Assembly: GCF_011386835.1 (NCBI RefSeq) | Contig: NC_088797.1 | Coordinates: 37,385,583 to 37,449,582 of the forward strand | Direction: 5' to 3' | DNA from: Chrysemys picta bellii | Lineage: Eukaryota > Chordata > Testudines > Emydidae | Length of the DNA stretch: 64,000 nucleotides | Shown: positions 36,901 through 49,457 of the stretch, one piece after another | Position numbering within the stretch: the stretch's first letter is position 1 | Layout: each line of letters begins with the position of its first letter | The notes under the pieces: generated by a model | The model's database searches: none | Seen by the model: the letters and a program-made list of their open reading frames with translations, nothing else | Told to the model about the DNA's origin: nothing | Position numbers and translations under genes: made by a program

Positions 36901-39900
36901 GATAGATTTGAATCTTAAGTCTTTTTTGGACTAGTTTTCATCTTATCCCAGTGCTGAAACGATGCTGCGCTCACCAGGTTTTAAGTCCTGCCGCAAGTGC
37001 ATTGAACCTATTGTAAAAGTTATTAGTGATTTCCCTCCCCCCCCCCCCCCTTAACCGAGTAGCCGTTATGTCAGCCAGCGGCCATTAGGGGAAAGCAGAC
37101 ACCTTAAAAACACAGTAGCCTAAACTTTTCAACTGTTTTTCCTTCAAGGCCTTAAGGTAGTTGGAGCTGGTCACAAGCTGGTTTTCACTAACCAGATAGC
37201 AAAAGCACGGGTCTAACCACCACCAGTCAAGTGTTAACACTGCAAAAACCTTGGTCTGAATGTGTATAAAAAATCTGTAAAATGTGCGTAAAACAAAGTT
37301 TTTGTACTAAGGTGCAAAGCTCTCCTTTCTTCTGCAAAATAAAGCAACCCTTCCTTATCCCTGTCTAGCTGTTATTGGCTCTCAGCTAGGTAAACGCAAT
37401 ATTTCGGTAACACTATGCTGGTCAGTGACCCACACCCGGCCTGCCTGAAATGTTTGGGAGAATCCCACATCAGTGACACATGTCACATTTTGTCAGATTT
37501 AAGTCCTGCTCAAAAAAAGATAGAGCAATGAGGCTCAGATGTTTGCTCATGGAGGCAGCACTTCGCCCCCCTTCCCCATCGTACTCATCACACACAGCTT
37601 GCGCCCCAAGTACGTCAGCCTTGGCGCAGAGTGTGCCAGAGATGTCTGCAGCTCCTCAGTCCCATTTACCGGTACTGAAGAAAAGACTTAAACCCTCCTT
37701 AAGCTCAGTACCTAGCTTGGGGTTGTTGGTGCCGAAGCCTAGTAGAGGCAGAGACTCTCTGGAGCCTGTGCTAGGTCCATTGAGGGTGTCCCCTGAAAAG
37801 CCTCTGTGGCAGAGCCATCAGTCATTGCTGCTCCCAGCCACCCTGGAGGCCTATGCAGCTGAAAGGGACCTGCTTAGCCTCTTAGTTGGTATCCCCACTA
37901 GTGCAAGAAGGTTTACAGTCTGTATTCATGCCAGTGGTGCCTACCTCTCTGTGTCAGGAACTCATGGTACCATTACCTCCCAGGCAGCCACAACGGCTGG
38001 TACAGTTGAAGGGGAAGCCTCCAATGATATCCCTAGTACCATCATCCCTTCGCTTGGGCTACCTATCTCCGGTCCCAACTGGTTCTGCCTCCCTCCCCCC
38101 CCCTAATTTTGGATGTTTCGCATTCTTCTCCTTCAGACTCAGAGGTGCATCCCTCTGCCATCCAAGACAGAGGGCATACATTCCATCAGAGACTTGAGGA
38201 CCATGGGTCATGCAAGAGTCACAGCACTGGCCTTTTCCTCCTTCTAAGGGGTAATGGCCCCATCAAAGTTGGGTCCCAGGCCCATGTCAGTGGCTAACCA
38301 TGAGGCATCCCTCCTCCTGCTAGGACCTTCTGCAACTGTTTCGTTCTTTGTCATTGAAACCGCTCAGGTGGCATCAGTATCAGACATTTTCTGGTACCTG
38401 TAACCAGAACAGTGCCAGCCAGAAGTCACTTGGGCAGCTTCCCCACCATAAGTATTGGAGCAGCCTCCACCTCAGAATCCTGTGGTGTCCTCTTCCTCGT
38501 TGCCAGATGAGGCTGTTGAAGCAGCAAGCGATTCACCACCTCCAGAGGACCATGGGGCTTATCAAGATCTGTTGAGAAGGGTGGCTTCTGTTCTTGACAT
38601 TCAGGCAGAGGAGGTGTGTGACAGCTCCCACAAGTTGGTGGACATTCTGGTATTGCCAACCCTGACAGCTTGGTAGTTACCATCCTCCTTACTTCCCACA
38701 GCAAAGCGAGCTGAAAGGAGGTACTAGTCCCCAGTAAGGGATACGAGATTTGTGCTCTCACCGTCTTCCAGATTCCTTGGTGATGGCGGCTGCTAATGTT
38801 GTTCAGTGTATCTGCTGTCCTGTCTGCATTCAACGCACTGGGGCTCCTAGATAATCAAGACAAATCGATTCTAAAACCAGTACAGAGAACCGAGTTTGTT
38901 GGAGCAGCCTTAGACTCCAAAAATCCAGGTTCAAAGCACTGCAGGGCTTGGTGGTGTGACTGAAAGCATATGCTCTCATCAGAACCCATCACTGCCTCAG
39001 CCTGCTGGGTCACATGGCAGCGTGTGCCCATGTGATTCAACACCAGACTGCATTTCAGAAAGCTGCTGGCATCAAAGTATGCCCCAAGTTGTTGTCATTT
39101 GGACAAGATGGTTCGAGTGTCAGTTTTATTATTTTTTTGGACCCTCTGAAAGTCTGTGGGGCAGGAGGTCCCCTTATCTCCCTGCTACCAACCCTCACTT
39201 TAATCAGCCCTCTGGTTTGGGGGCTCATATAGGGTCCCTGCAGACTCAGGGTCTCTGGTTGCCTCAGGATCTAATGGCTCATATAAACATTAAGGGGCTA
39301 AGAGCTATGCAACTAGCCTGTTCATCTTTGCACCCGCATATAGTAGGAAAGAACTTGGTAATTCTAACAGGCAACTTGGTGACTATGTTTTGCATAAGAC
39401 TGGGAGGAGTGCAGTCAACCCAGCTGTGCCAGGAGGCAATTCGCTTTTGCATACCCAGTTCAGTTCATCTCAGGACTGCTTACCTTTCCGGGAAGCAAAA
39501 CATGTTTGCAGATTGTCTGAGCAGGATCTTCTCCAATCACCACAAGTGGTCTTTACTCCTGGACATCTCCAGATCTATCTTCTAGTTCTGGAGGACTCCC
39601 CAAGTGGACCTGTTTGCAACAAAGTGCGACAGAAAATGCCACTAATTTTGTTTTCAGGGAGGTCTCAACCCAGGCTCATTGACAGATGCTTTTCTGCTAC
39701 CTTGGAATGATCCTCTACTGTATGCCTTCCCTCCAGTTCCGTTGCTGCCCAGAGTCTTGTTTAAACTCAAACAAGACCATGCTTGTCTCATTCTGATAGC
39801 ACCAGCTTGGCCTCAACAGCACTGGCACTTTACCCTACTGAGTTTCTCCTGCTGGATCCAGATGTGATTTCTCAGGACCAGAGCCGCCTGCTCCATCCAA

Positions 39901-42900
39901 ACCTACGAGACCACCACCTGAGGGTCCTGTTCTAGGGATGTCCAGGAAGTGTTTTGGAATAGTAGTAACCCTAAACTAGAAGCATTTACCTGACTAAATG
40001 GAAGTGCTTCTCCATTTAGTCCCAGCAGAAAGACATATCCCCAAAACATGCACCTCTGGACCTCATACTAGACTGTCTTCTATACCTAAAACACCAGTTT
40101 TTGTTGACTAGCTCTATATCTGTCTTCCATACCTTGTTGGATAGTAGATCCCTTTTCTCCAACCCCATCATTACCAGATTCCTAAAGGCCTTGATCACAT
40201 TGTACCCACATGTGCAAGATCCTATCCATCCTTGGGATCTGAACTTGGTCCTAGCAAAGTTAATGGGACTGCCTTGCAACTTGCTCTCTGCTCCACCACT
40301 CTATGAAAGTAGAATTTGTAGTTGCCACTATCCCAACCAGAAGGGTGGGCAAGTTGAGAGCCCTAATATCCGAGCATCCCTATATGGTTTTCTATAAAAT
40401 TAATCTCCCCCTCACCCAAAATTTCTCATTAAGGTAGTGTCTGATTGTCATGCTGCTAATCTTCCTGAAACCCTCTGCACATAGAGAAGAGGAGAGACTT
40501 CACTCATTGGATGTGAGAAAGGGTTTAGCTTTCTGCTTGGAGTGTACTAAGTCCTTTAGATCCTCCACACAGTTATTGTGATTTCAGACAAGACTAAGGA
40601 CCAACCAATTTCCACTCAGTCTCATCCTGGATCTCTCTGTGCATTCATTTATCACTTGTCTAATATCGCTCCGCCAGCTAGAGTTTTGGCTCACCCTACT
40701 AGAGCACAGGCAACTTCTGGGCTTTCTTGGTGCCAGTGCCTATCATAGACATTTGTAAAGCAGTGACTTGGTCATCAGTCCACACTTTTGCTTCTTATTA
40801 TACTATTTGCCAGTTTGGGGCAGGTTGTCCTTCAGTCACTGTTCTGGTAGTCTCTGAGCTCACCACCATAGGTGTGTGCTTGTGAGTCCCCTACAATGGA
40901 ATGGATATGTGCAAGCACCTGAAGAATAAATGGTTGCCTATCTTTCTGTAACTGTTCTTCGATGTGTTGTACATATCCATTCCATAACCAACCTTTCCCA
41001 TCTCTGGAGTCTTGTCTATTATGAAGAAACTGAGCTCTCCCGATGACCTATTTAAACCACCTCCAATGAGCTGAGGTAGCTGTCAGCGGGAGAGCGTCTC
41101 CAACTGAAATAGTGCTATCCACACTGGCACGTCTGTCAGTGTAATTTATGTCACTCAGGTTTTTTCACACCCCTGAGCAACATGTTATATTGACAAAAGT
41201 GCTAGTATAGACAGACCCTAAGTCCACGGCAGGCTAGTGTAGGGTAGATTCGCACCCCAGATTGCTGCAAACTTAAAGTTTGAATATACAAGTCCGAGAT
41301 ACATTAAAGCATTTTCAGAGGGACTTTGGTGCAAAATTGCAGGTTTATCATCCCTGCAGGCTAAATGTTTCAATTTTAGTGCAGTAATGAAATCTGGAGA
41401 AATGGAAACATGAAGTTAAAATCCAGGCTACCTTATTCCTGGATATATTTAGTGTAGCCTTCAGAATCCTGAAATTGTAATGGTTTAAGCTTCATGAGAT
41501 GTGACCTTTACTTACTTTGTTTGCCAAGCACAGATGTTCTTCTTTGAGAGGTGTCCCTGTGGATGCTCCACTATAGGTGTTGATGCGCCCCGGCGCCATT
41601 GTTCGGCTATTTTTACAGCAGTATCTGTATCGGCCACGCATGCGCAGAGCCTGTCTCACATACCAGTCTTGTCTTAATAGTGCGCATGCGTGGCCGAGCG
41701 CCTCAGTTCTTTCTTTACCATCCCTGGCCAGAGTCGGACCTACAGCAGACCTGTTAAACTTTTTCTCTTACCCATTCTACAGCCTTTTGTCCCTTAGTTT
41801 AGCATTCTAGTTACTAGATAAGTTCATCCATTAAAAAAAAAAAATAAACAAACAAAAACACTTGTTCCTGCTTGTTCCTCTCAGCCTCCAGCTGACGCTA
41901 ATATGCCTGGTGCCCCAGGAGTTAAGCAGTGCACTACATGCAGGGACGCCATCCCTATCTTGGATGGTCACTCCCAGAGTATAAAATGCCTGGGGGAGTC
42001 CCACATTCCTCAAAAATGTGATTATTGTTCCAAATTAAAATCCAGGGCACGTAAAGACAGAACTCCAACTGAAAATGATTCTTATGCAGAAGTCACTCAG
42101 ACCTGCTTCGGACCCAGATATGGGCTCCTCAATGAACCGCAGCCCTCCCGCCTCCAAAAAGGACAAGACCAAAAAAAGAAACGCCTGCTTCCCTCACCCA
42201 GAAGGGAAATATTGCAAGCAAAAAGGTTGCTGGGCAGGGCTATTTCTTCTATGCAGACCTTCCCCCGGCTCAGCACCTTTGCGCCGGTCCCCCCGGCATC
42301 ACGACAATCCTGCCTGTGGCTGCGGAGACAGCGCAAGCTTCCAGTGCTGAGGCTTGAGGCTTCCAGTTGCCACCGTCCGGCACTGCAATGGACACTGTGG
42401 TAGCACAGATGACCTTGCCGGAACAAACGCAGGCTGAACTTGCCTCCCTGGCACCTCCGATCTCAGCGCATGCCTTGAGCGCTACGGTGCAGAGAACATT
42501 GGTGCCAAATGACCCTCTAGCACCACAGGCGCTCCTAATGGAGGGTTTATCTCACACAGGCTCTCCGGCACCACAGTTCATTCATTTACCGGACCTACAG
42601 GTGTCGCCTAACCTACAGTCACCTACTTGACACCTATTTTTCTCCGGGCATTCATATGTGGTCTGGACAGCTGTCTCCGTCTGTATCTCACTACAAGCTG
42701 CGCTTGATGTTGCTGATACAGCTGCAAGGTCCACTGCTACAGCAGTCATGATGCATTGAGCTTCATGGCTTTCATCGTCGTCTTTTCCTTGTGAGGTTCA
42801 GAATATCATCGAAGATCTCCTTTTTTGATAGTTTTTCACCATTTGCCGGTAACACCAACGATGTGCTTCGCTCCATGAAGGACTCGAGAGCGACATTACG

Positions 42901-45900
42901 GTCTCTTGTTATCCAAGCCCCTGCAAATAAGAGGAGACAATATAGATACCAACATTCACGCTACCCAGCGTATACTCAGCAAAGTCATAGACCATATGAA
43001 CAACATCAGTGACCAAGATATCAACGTCATCGCACCAATTCATCGGCTCCATGTCAACCCCCTCCCACTAATAAGCAAATTTGAAGATGTGACTGAGGGT
43101 ATAGAAAACATCATCCCTACTTCAGTGCCCATTTTCTCCCCTCCCCCCCACACACAGACCCTCTGGCCCTTTTCAGGGACCCCTCTCATGAACAACTGCT
43201 CCACCAAGAGATGCATCACCTCCTCCAATTAGGAACAGTAGAACCAGCGCCTGACCAACACAGAGGAAAAGGGTTCTACTCCCATTATTTTTAACGCACA
43301 AGAAAACTGGGGGATGGCAACCCATTCTCAACCTCAAATGCCTCAATAAATTCATTTAAAAAAAAATACAAAATGGTGACTCTTGCAACCATAATTCCAG
43401 CACTGGAGCAGGAAGATGGGGTTTTCAGCCCTCGACGTGCCGGATGCTTATGTTCCTATGACCGTACATCCTGCCCACAGCTGTTTTATTCGCTTTGTTC
43501 TGGGCTTACAACACTACCAGTACAGGGTCCTACCTTTCGGCCTCTCGACTGCGCCTTGTCTTTTCCGAACTCCTTGCAGTCGTAACAGCTCATCTCAAAA
43601 GGCAGGGAATCCATAATTTTTACTTACCTTGACAACTGCCTTTTCAAAGCCAGGACCCTCCAAGAAGCCATTCAGTCCACACAACAGACAGTCCAATGTT
43701 TCCATGCTCTTGGCCTGTGAATGAACAAAGAATATCTTCACTCGCTCCCACCCAACAACTGGAGTTCATAAGAGCACATTTCGACTCCCGCAAAAGAATA
43801 GCCTCTCTCCCACTCTACCTTTCTAACACCACCAACCTTTTTGTTCCCAAGCTGTGCAACAGTCCACAAGTGGCTGAACAAGCTTGCCTACAACTCCGAG
43901 ACCACATGGCCTCTTGCACTTTTGTAGTCAGGAACGCTCGCCTCTTCATGAGGTGTTTCCAAAGCTGGATTCCATTCTCTACAGACCGCATATCCATGGT
44001 CTGAACAAACTTTTATACATACCCCCCAGAGTCAGGGGCTCCCTCCACTGGTGGACATTGCCGACAACCTTTCCTCCCGGGGTCTCCTTTCTACAGGACG
44101 TCCCGTTGGTTGTCATAACTACAGATGCATCCCTTAAGGGATAGGGAGTACACATGCCCCAATACACTGCCCAGGGGCTTTTGTCTCCTGTTGAGACGTC
44201 CCTTCACATCAACGTCTAGAACTCTGAGCGATACACAATGCCTGCCTCCAATCTCTCCCCTTCATACAAAACCAACATGTCAGGATAATGACCAACAACA
44301 TTGCCTGCATGTTCAATGTAAACAGGCTGGGGGAGGGGGGAGCGATCCCACTCTTTTTGTACAGAAGTGATTAAACTGGCGTCTCAGACACAATGTCTGA
44401 CTATCAGCTGCATACTCTACCTGGCTCTCTCAATACCACCGCGACAACTTCAGCAGAAGATTTCCTATAGACCACGAATGGGAACTAAACGAGGATATAA
44501 TAGTTTGAAATGTACTCCTTCATAGCACAACAAATTCTACATGCCTTCATAACGGGACAAGATTTACACACTCGTGGGCTGTCACAAAAACCGCTCCTTT
44601 TTTCCACGCCTCTCCCGCTAATCCTCAACTCTGTTAAAGATTAAACTCTCTGGACTCTCCCACAGTCCCATCAAAGTCCACTTGGCCGCAATTATAATGT
44701 TCCATGATGCCATCGACAATAGGACTTATCTTTGCTCACCGCATTACTAAGCGATTCCTTAAGGGACCCCAAGCCCTATACCCAGACATCAAACCGCCTA
44801 ATCAATCTTGGGACCTTCCCTTAGTCTTAACATGCCTAACCCAAAAACCATTAGCCACATGTTCCCTCCTACATCTCTCTAAGAAAACTGCATTTCTGGT
44901 AGCAATTGCCTCTGCAAGATGCGCAGGAGAAATTGCAGCACTCATGGCAGATCTGCCATACACCATATTTTTAAGGACAAAGTCACCCTATGCTTACTCC
45001 CCGAAATTCTACTGAAGGTGCACTCATCTTTCCACGTCAATGAGTCTATCCATCTCTCTACCTTTTCCAAAACCACATGAGAATTCCTTTGAATCTAGGA
45101 TGCACATTTTGGACGTGCGCAGAGCTTTGTCCTTTTTCTTTGACAGGACTAAAACCTTTAGGCGTTCCGACAAGCTATTTGTCCCTATTGAAGAACGTTC
45201 TAAGGGCTCATTTATCTCTAACCACAGACTGTCCAACTGGATCTCGAGTTGCATTTGTCTTTTATCAACTATAGAACGCAACGACTCCTATTTTTATCAG
45301 GACTCACTCCACCAGATCCATGGTGGCCTTTCTTCATAACATCCCCCTTAAGGACATTTCCAGTGCTGCCATTTGGGCTTTTGAAAATACTGTAAATTTG
45401 CAAAATATTATGCTCACACAGGGACCCATCACTAATATGCGTGTGGGCAGAGCTGTTCTATCTACTGCATTCCTTCCAGATCTGAAGTCTCTACCTCCTT
45501 GAGATACACTGCTTTTAAGTCACCTGGAGTGGAGCACCCACAGGGACACCTCTCGAAGAAGAGGGGATTACTCACCTGTGCAGTAACTGACGTTCTTCGA
45601 GATGAGTGTCCCTGTGGGTGCTCCACTCCCCATCCTCCTCCCCTCTACTTCAGAGCTGGGGCGGCCTCTGTTGTAGAGCAGGAACTGAGGAGCTTGGCCG
45701 CGTATGCGCACTGTTAAGACAAGACTGGTATGTGACGCAGGCTCCACGCAAGCGCGGCCAGTACAGGTACTGCTGTAAAAAAAATCTCCAAACAATGGCG
45801 CAGGGGCGCACCGACACCTATAGTGGAGCACCCACAGGGACACTCGTCTCGAAGAATGTCAGTTACTGCACAGGTGACTAACCTCTTTTCAGTCACCTGA

Positions 45901-48900
45901 AACATTAACAAAATGTGTGCACTGATTTTGAACACAGTGTTCCAAGTTGCATTTCCCTCCCCTTTAATAATAATTAGGTTTTGATGTCCATATCAATATT
46001 CTGAGTATATTTAAAAAAAAAAAAAAAGCCAGTTATAATCAGTCTTTTTGTCTGCTGCATGGGTGCTGGCTGTTTGAGGGCATTAAGACTGAGCCTGGCT
46101 TCCACATTGCTTTAATCTTTCCTCAACAATATCTGAGTCTCTTTAGCAGTAGTTAAGGTCCACATTTTTTTTTTTCTTTATTTTGGAATTGGAATGCCCC
46201 TCACCTGGCTATTCTTTGGGAGGGAAGGACCATCACCTACACAAGCTTGCTCTAGCAGTTTAGAGACCACAAGCACTAGGTGAATGGAGTGCATTTTTGG
46301 ATGCTTCCTAATAAAAATCTGTGATAGTGAGATTTCTTTTGCTTTCGTGGATAATTCTTCGACTGATGTCAAATGATTATCACTTAAATAACGAAAGCCT
46401 ACAGAGAAACAAGACTTTGAGCTTTCAGGAAACTTCTGCAGATGCTTCTCCAGCCCAGGTTTCTTAATATAGTCTATGAATTTGGAGGAAGAATGAGATT
46501 ATGCAAGAAAAGGTTCTGTTCTCCACTTTATGCTCCCTTTCTTTTTAACAAGCAGCTATGAGCTATCATTCCAACAACTCAAGCATTGCCTTAGTACCTT
46601 GAATTTTGTTGTCATGCACTTAGTAATGCACTAAGTTATGGGTATTCTACATCACCAATTAAGAAATGTATTCCTGTGTTCATCCCCAACCTTGTATTAT
46701 ATAATTATGCATTTCTATTCTGTTATTGGTCATGACTCTAAGCACCTTTGCTGGATGCACAATGAAATTCCTAAGGACTGAAAAATAACATCATGCTTCT
46801 GATTATAACTTGGTTTCCTATTTTTCTTATGCTGTCACAGTCACCTGCGGGCTCCCAGCATAAGGAATTATGCACATACTATTTTCTTCTGTAGGGTATG
46901 CATCTTAACAGATATGTTTTCCATCCTAGTGAGCTTCATGGATATTTTTTTTCCTTTCTCTCCACTACGGTCAGGATTTTTCTTCTTCATTATGTATCTT
47001 AGCTCTGGACACACAGGATATTGTTTTATTAACTTACTCTGTTCTTGTTTCTAATTAAATGGCCTGAACTGAATAATTGCATATAATGTAGTTTGAAGAG
47101 GAAGTTAATCTCTTTTAAATAGGCTTGATGCTGCAATAGTCCGGACACAAACTTCATTTTTCCAAAAAATGATTAATATCCATTACATACATAGTCTATG
47201 TTCTAACTTATTCTGTGTAGTTTGTGACTCTTGACCTTTGCTGAGAGTAAGTGCCTTCCTTTCCATGAAAGCCTATTCTGCCTCCTGTGCAGCAGCTACT
47301 ACATAGAGTAGCTGCCTCTGCCTCCTTCAAGAGTAGCTGTCTCTTAATGTACGCCAGCCAGAGAGAGACCAAGGAGGTAGGAGGAGGTAGAAGTGAAAAT
47401 AATCCAGTGTGACTTGAAGACTTCCCCACCTCTATTCCTCTGCTGTATAGAGTAGTGAGAGATGAGAGAAAAGCAGGCTTGATACCCCAAATTTTCTAGG
47501 TAGCTGGCTGGCCTTGAGCTAAGTGAAGGAGGTCTGGCCCTGCATAGCAGGATTCTCTAGCCATGTGAACGGAGTACAGGCACAGGGTGAAAAGTGCGGT
47601 CTGCACAATCATACATTGATCTTTGAAGCCCTGAGGGTTGTACTGGTCTAAAATGAGACCTCTAGAGACAATAAGGCAGCCTGATATTTAGGGCCCTACC
47701 AAATGGCCATGAAAAACATGAGATGGACCATGAAATCTGGTCTTTTGTGCGCTTTTACCCTATACTATACAGATTTCACAGGGGAGGCCAGCGTTTATCA
47801 AATTGGGGGTCCTGATCCAAAAGAGAGTTGCAGGGGGATTGCAAAGTTATTTTAGGGAGATTGCAGTATTCAGAGCTGGGCAGCCAGAGAGCAGCAGCTG
47901 TTGGCTGGGTGCCCAGCTCTGAAAGAAGTGCCTTGCCAGCAGTAATGCAGAAGTAAGGGTGGCAATACTATGCCATCCTTACTTGTGCACTGCTGCTGGC
48001 GGCAGCGCAGCCTTCAGAGCTGGGATCCTGGCAGCAGCCGCTGCTCTCTGGCCACCCAGCTCTGAAGGCGGCACCACCACCAGCAGTGCAGAACAGGGTA
48101 GCAGTACCGCACACACCCCCAACAATAACCTTGCGACACCCCCCACCCCCCGCATGCACGCACACACCACACACACACACACCCCTCCTTTTTGGGTCAG
48201 GACCCCTACAATTACAACACCATGAAATTTAAATAGCTGAAATCATGAAATGTATTTTTTAAAATCCCATCACCATGAAAATTGACCAAAATGGACCCTC
48301 AATTTGGTAGGGTCCTAGTGATGATATTCAATAGTTTCTCGAAGTATAACACTTGTGTAACACTTATAACTACTGTGCTCCACTGGTGAAACACTATTAA
48401 AAACCTATCTGGGTCACCAGTTGGTATTTTCTGCTACTAATTGCTAATGCAAAATGCTTGTCGCTTGCTGAGCCACCAGGTTTTCTTGTGTTTGGGGTCT
48501 GCCATGTAGTAATTTAAAGTGAATAATGTATAGTAATATTTTAATTGTATTAACCTCATAATCCAATCTGTGAGCTCACCTTTCATTGATGAAAATTCAA
48601 AGGAACAATTTCTATAATAGCTGCTCTGAAAGTGTTTCTTATTGCAAACGCATAGTTAAATACTAAAGAGGTATACATCCTTTTCCACTATCAGAAATAA
48701 CATCTTCAATGACAAAAGAGCCACCTGCTAATGAAACTAGGTGCTTTTAATGTGGGCATTAAAGTGTGAAGTAGGCATTCACTGAAGAAAATGTCTTTCA
48801 TCTGGTGTGTTCTCTCTGAATTGTTCTGAGGATAGCTACAACTATCTTAACCCTTATTCATTTTTGGTACACTTTCTGTAGAGGAACATAATGAATTTTG

Positions 48901-49401
48901 GAGGTGCATTGGTATCTACCAACCTAAAGCTATGGCATTTTACAAAATGGAGTGCATTTTACTGAAAGTATAACTTATTGAATAAAGGCCTGTATTTCTT
49001 CATTGTAGGTGGCTATGAATATCCTAAATAGTGGAAGATTTAGCATGGGTAGTGCATCTGCAGGAATGATTAAGAAACTGATAGGTAGGTAAAATGAAGC
49101 TTACTGAATTTCTGGGAGGAATGAAATCGGTCCTTGTATTACAAAAGAAAACTTAACATCTTGTGAAAAGACAAATGTCACGTCTTTCAATGACACTAAT
49201 AACCACACTCATTTCAGATATGGACTCTAGAACTGAATTTAGACTCTGGTTAACACTAAAGGTTACTTGTCCATAAAATGCTAATGGTGTTTTCAGTTAT
49301 GTATAAAACGGTTACCTTTTTTGCATTGGAATGAATTATTTACAAATAGAGCATCTTTTAAAAGCTATATTAGGTTACTTTTAGAAGCAACCAGATATAG
49401 G

Positions 49402-49457
<56 letters not shown>

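Larger units (their letters stand above)
41536..45858 (+). mobile_element. DIRS-type retrotransposon B with ~190-bp inverted terminal repeats
   Basis: Left ITR 41536-41725 and inverted right ITR 45675-45858 share GTGTCCCTGTGG-TGCTCCACTATAGGTGT and onward. Between them in order: a gag-like frame (41903-42400, [20 protein letters not shown] then [13 protein letters not shown]); a reverse transcriptase remnant (about 43380-43700, [22 protein letters not shown], and YLDN where YLDD is expected); RNase H (about 44100-44470, [11 protein letters not shown]); and a tyrosine recombinase (about 44704-45480, [30 protein letters not shown]). An internal complementary region lies at 45527-45628. Multiple frameshifts are present. 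The element is recognisable but inactive. Confidence 0.88.
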
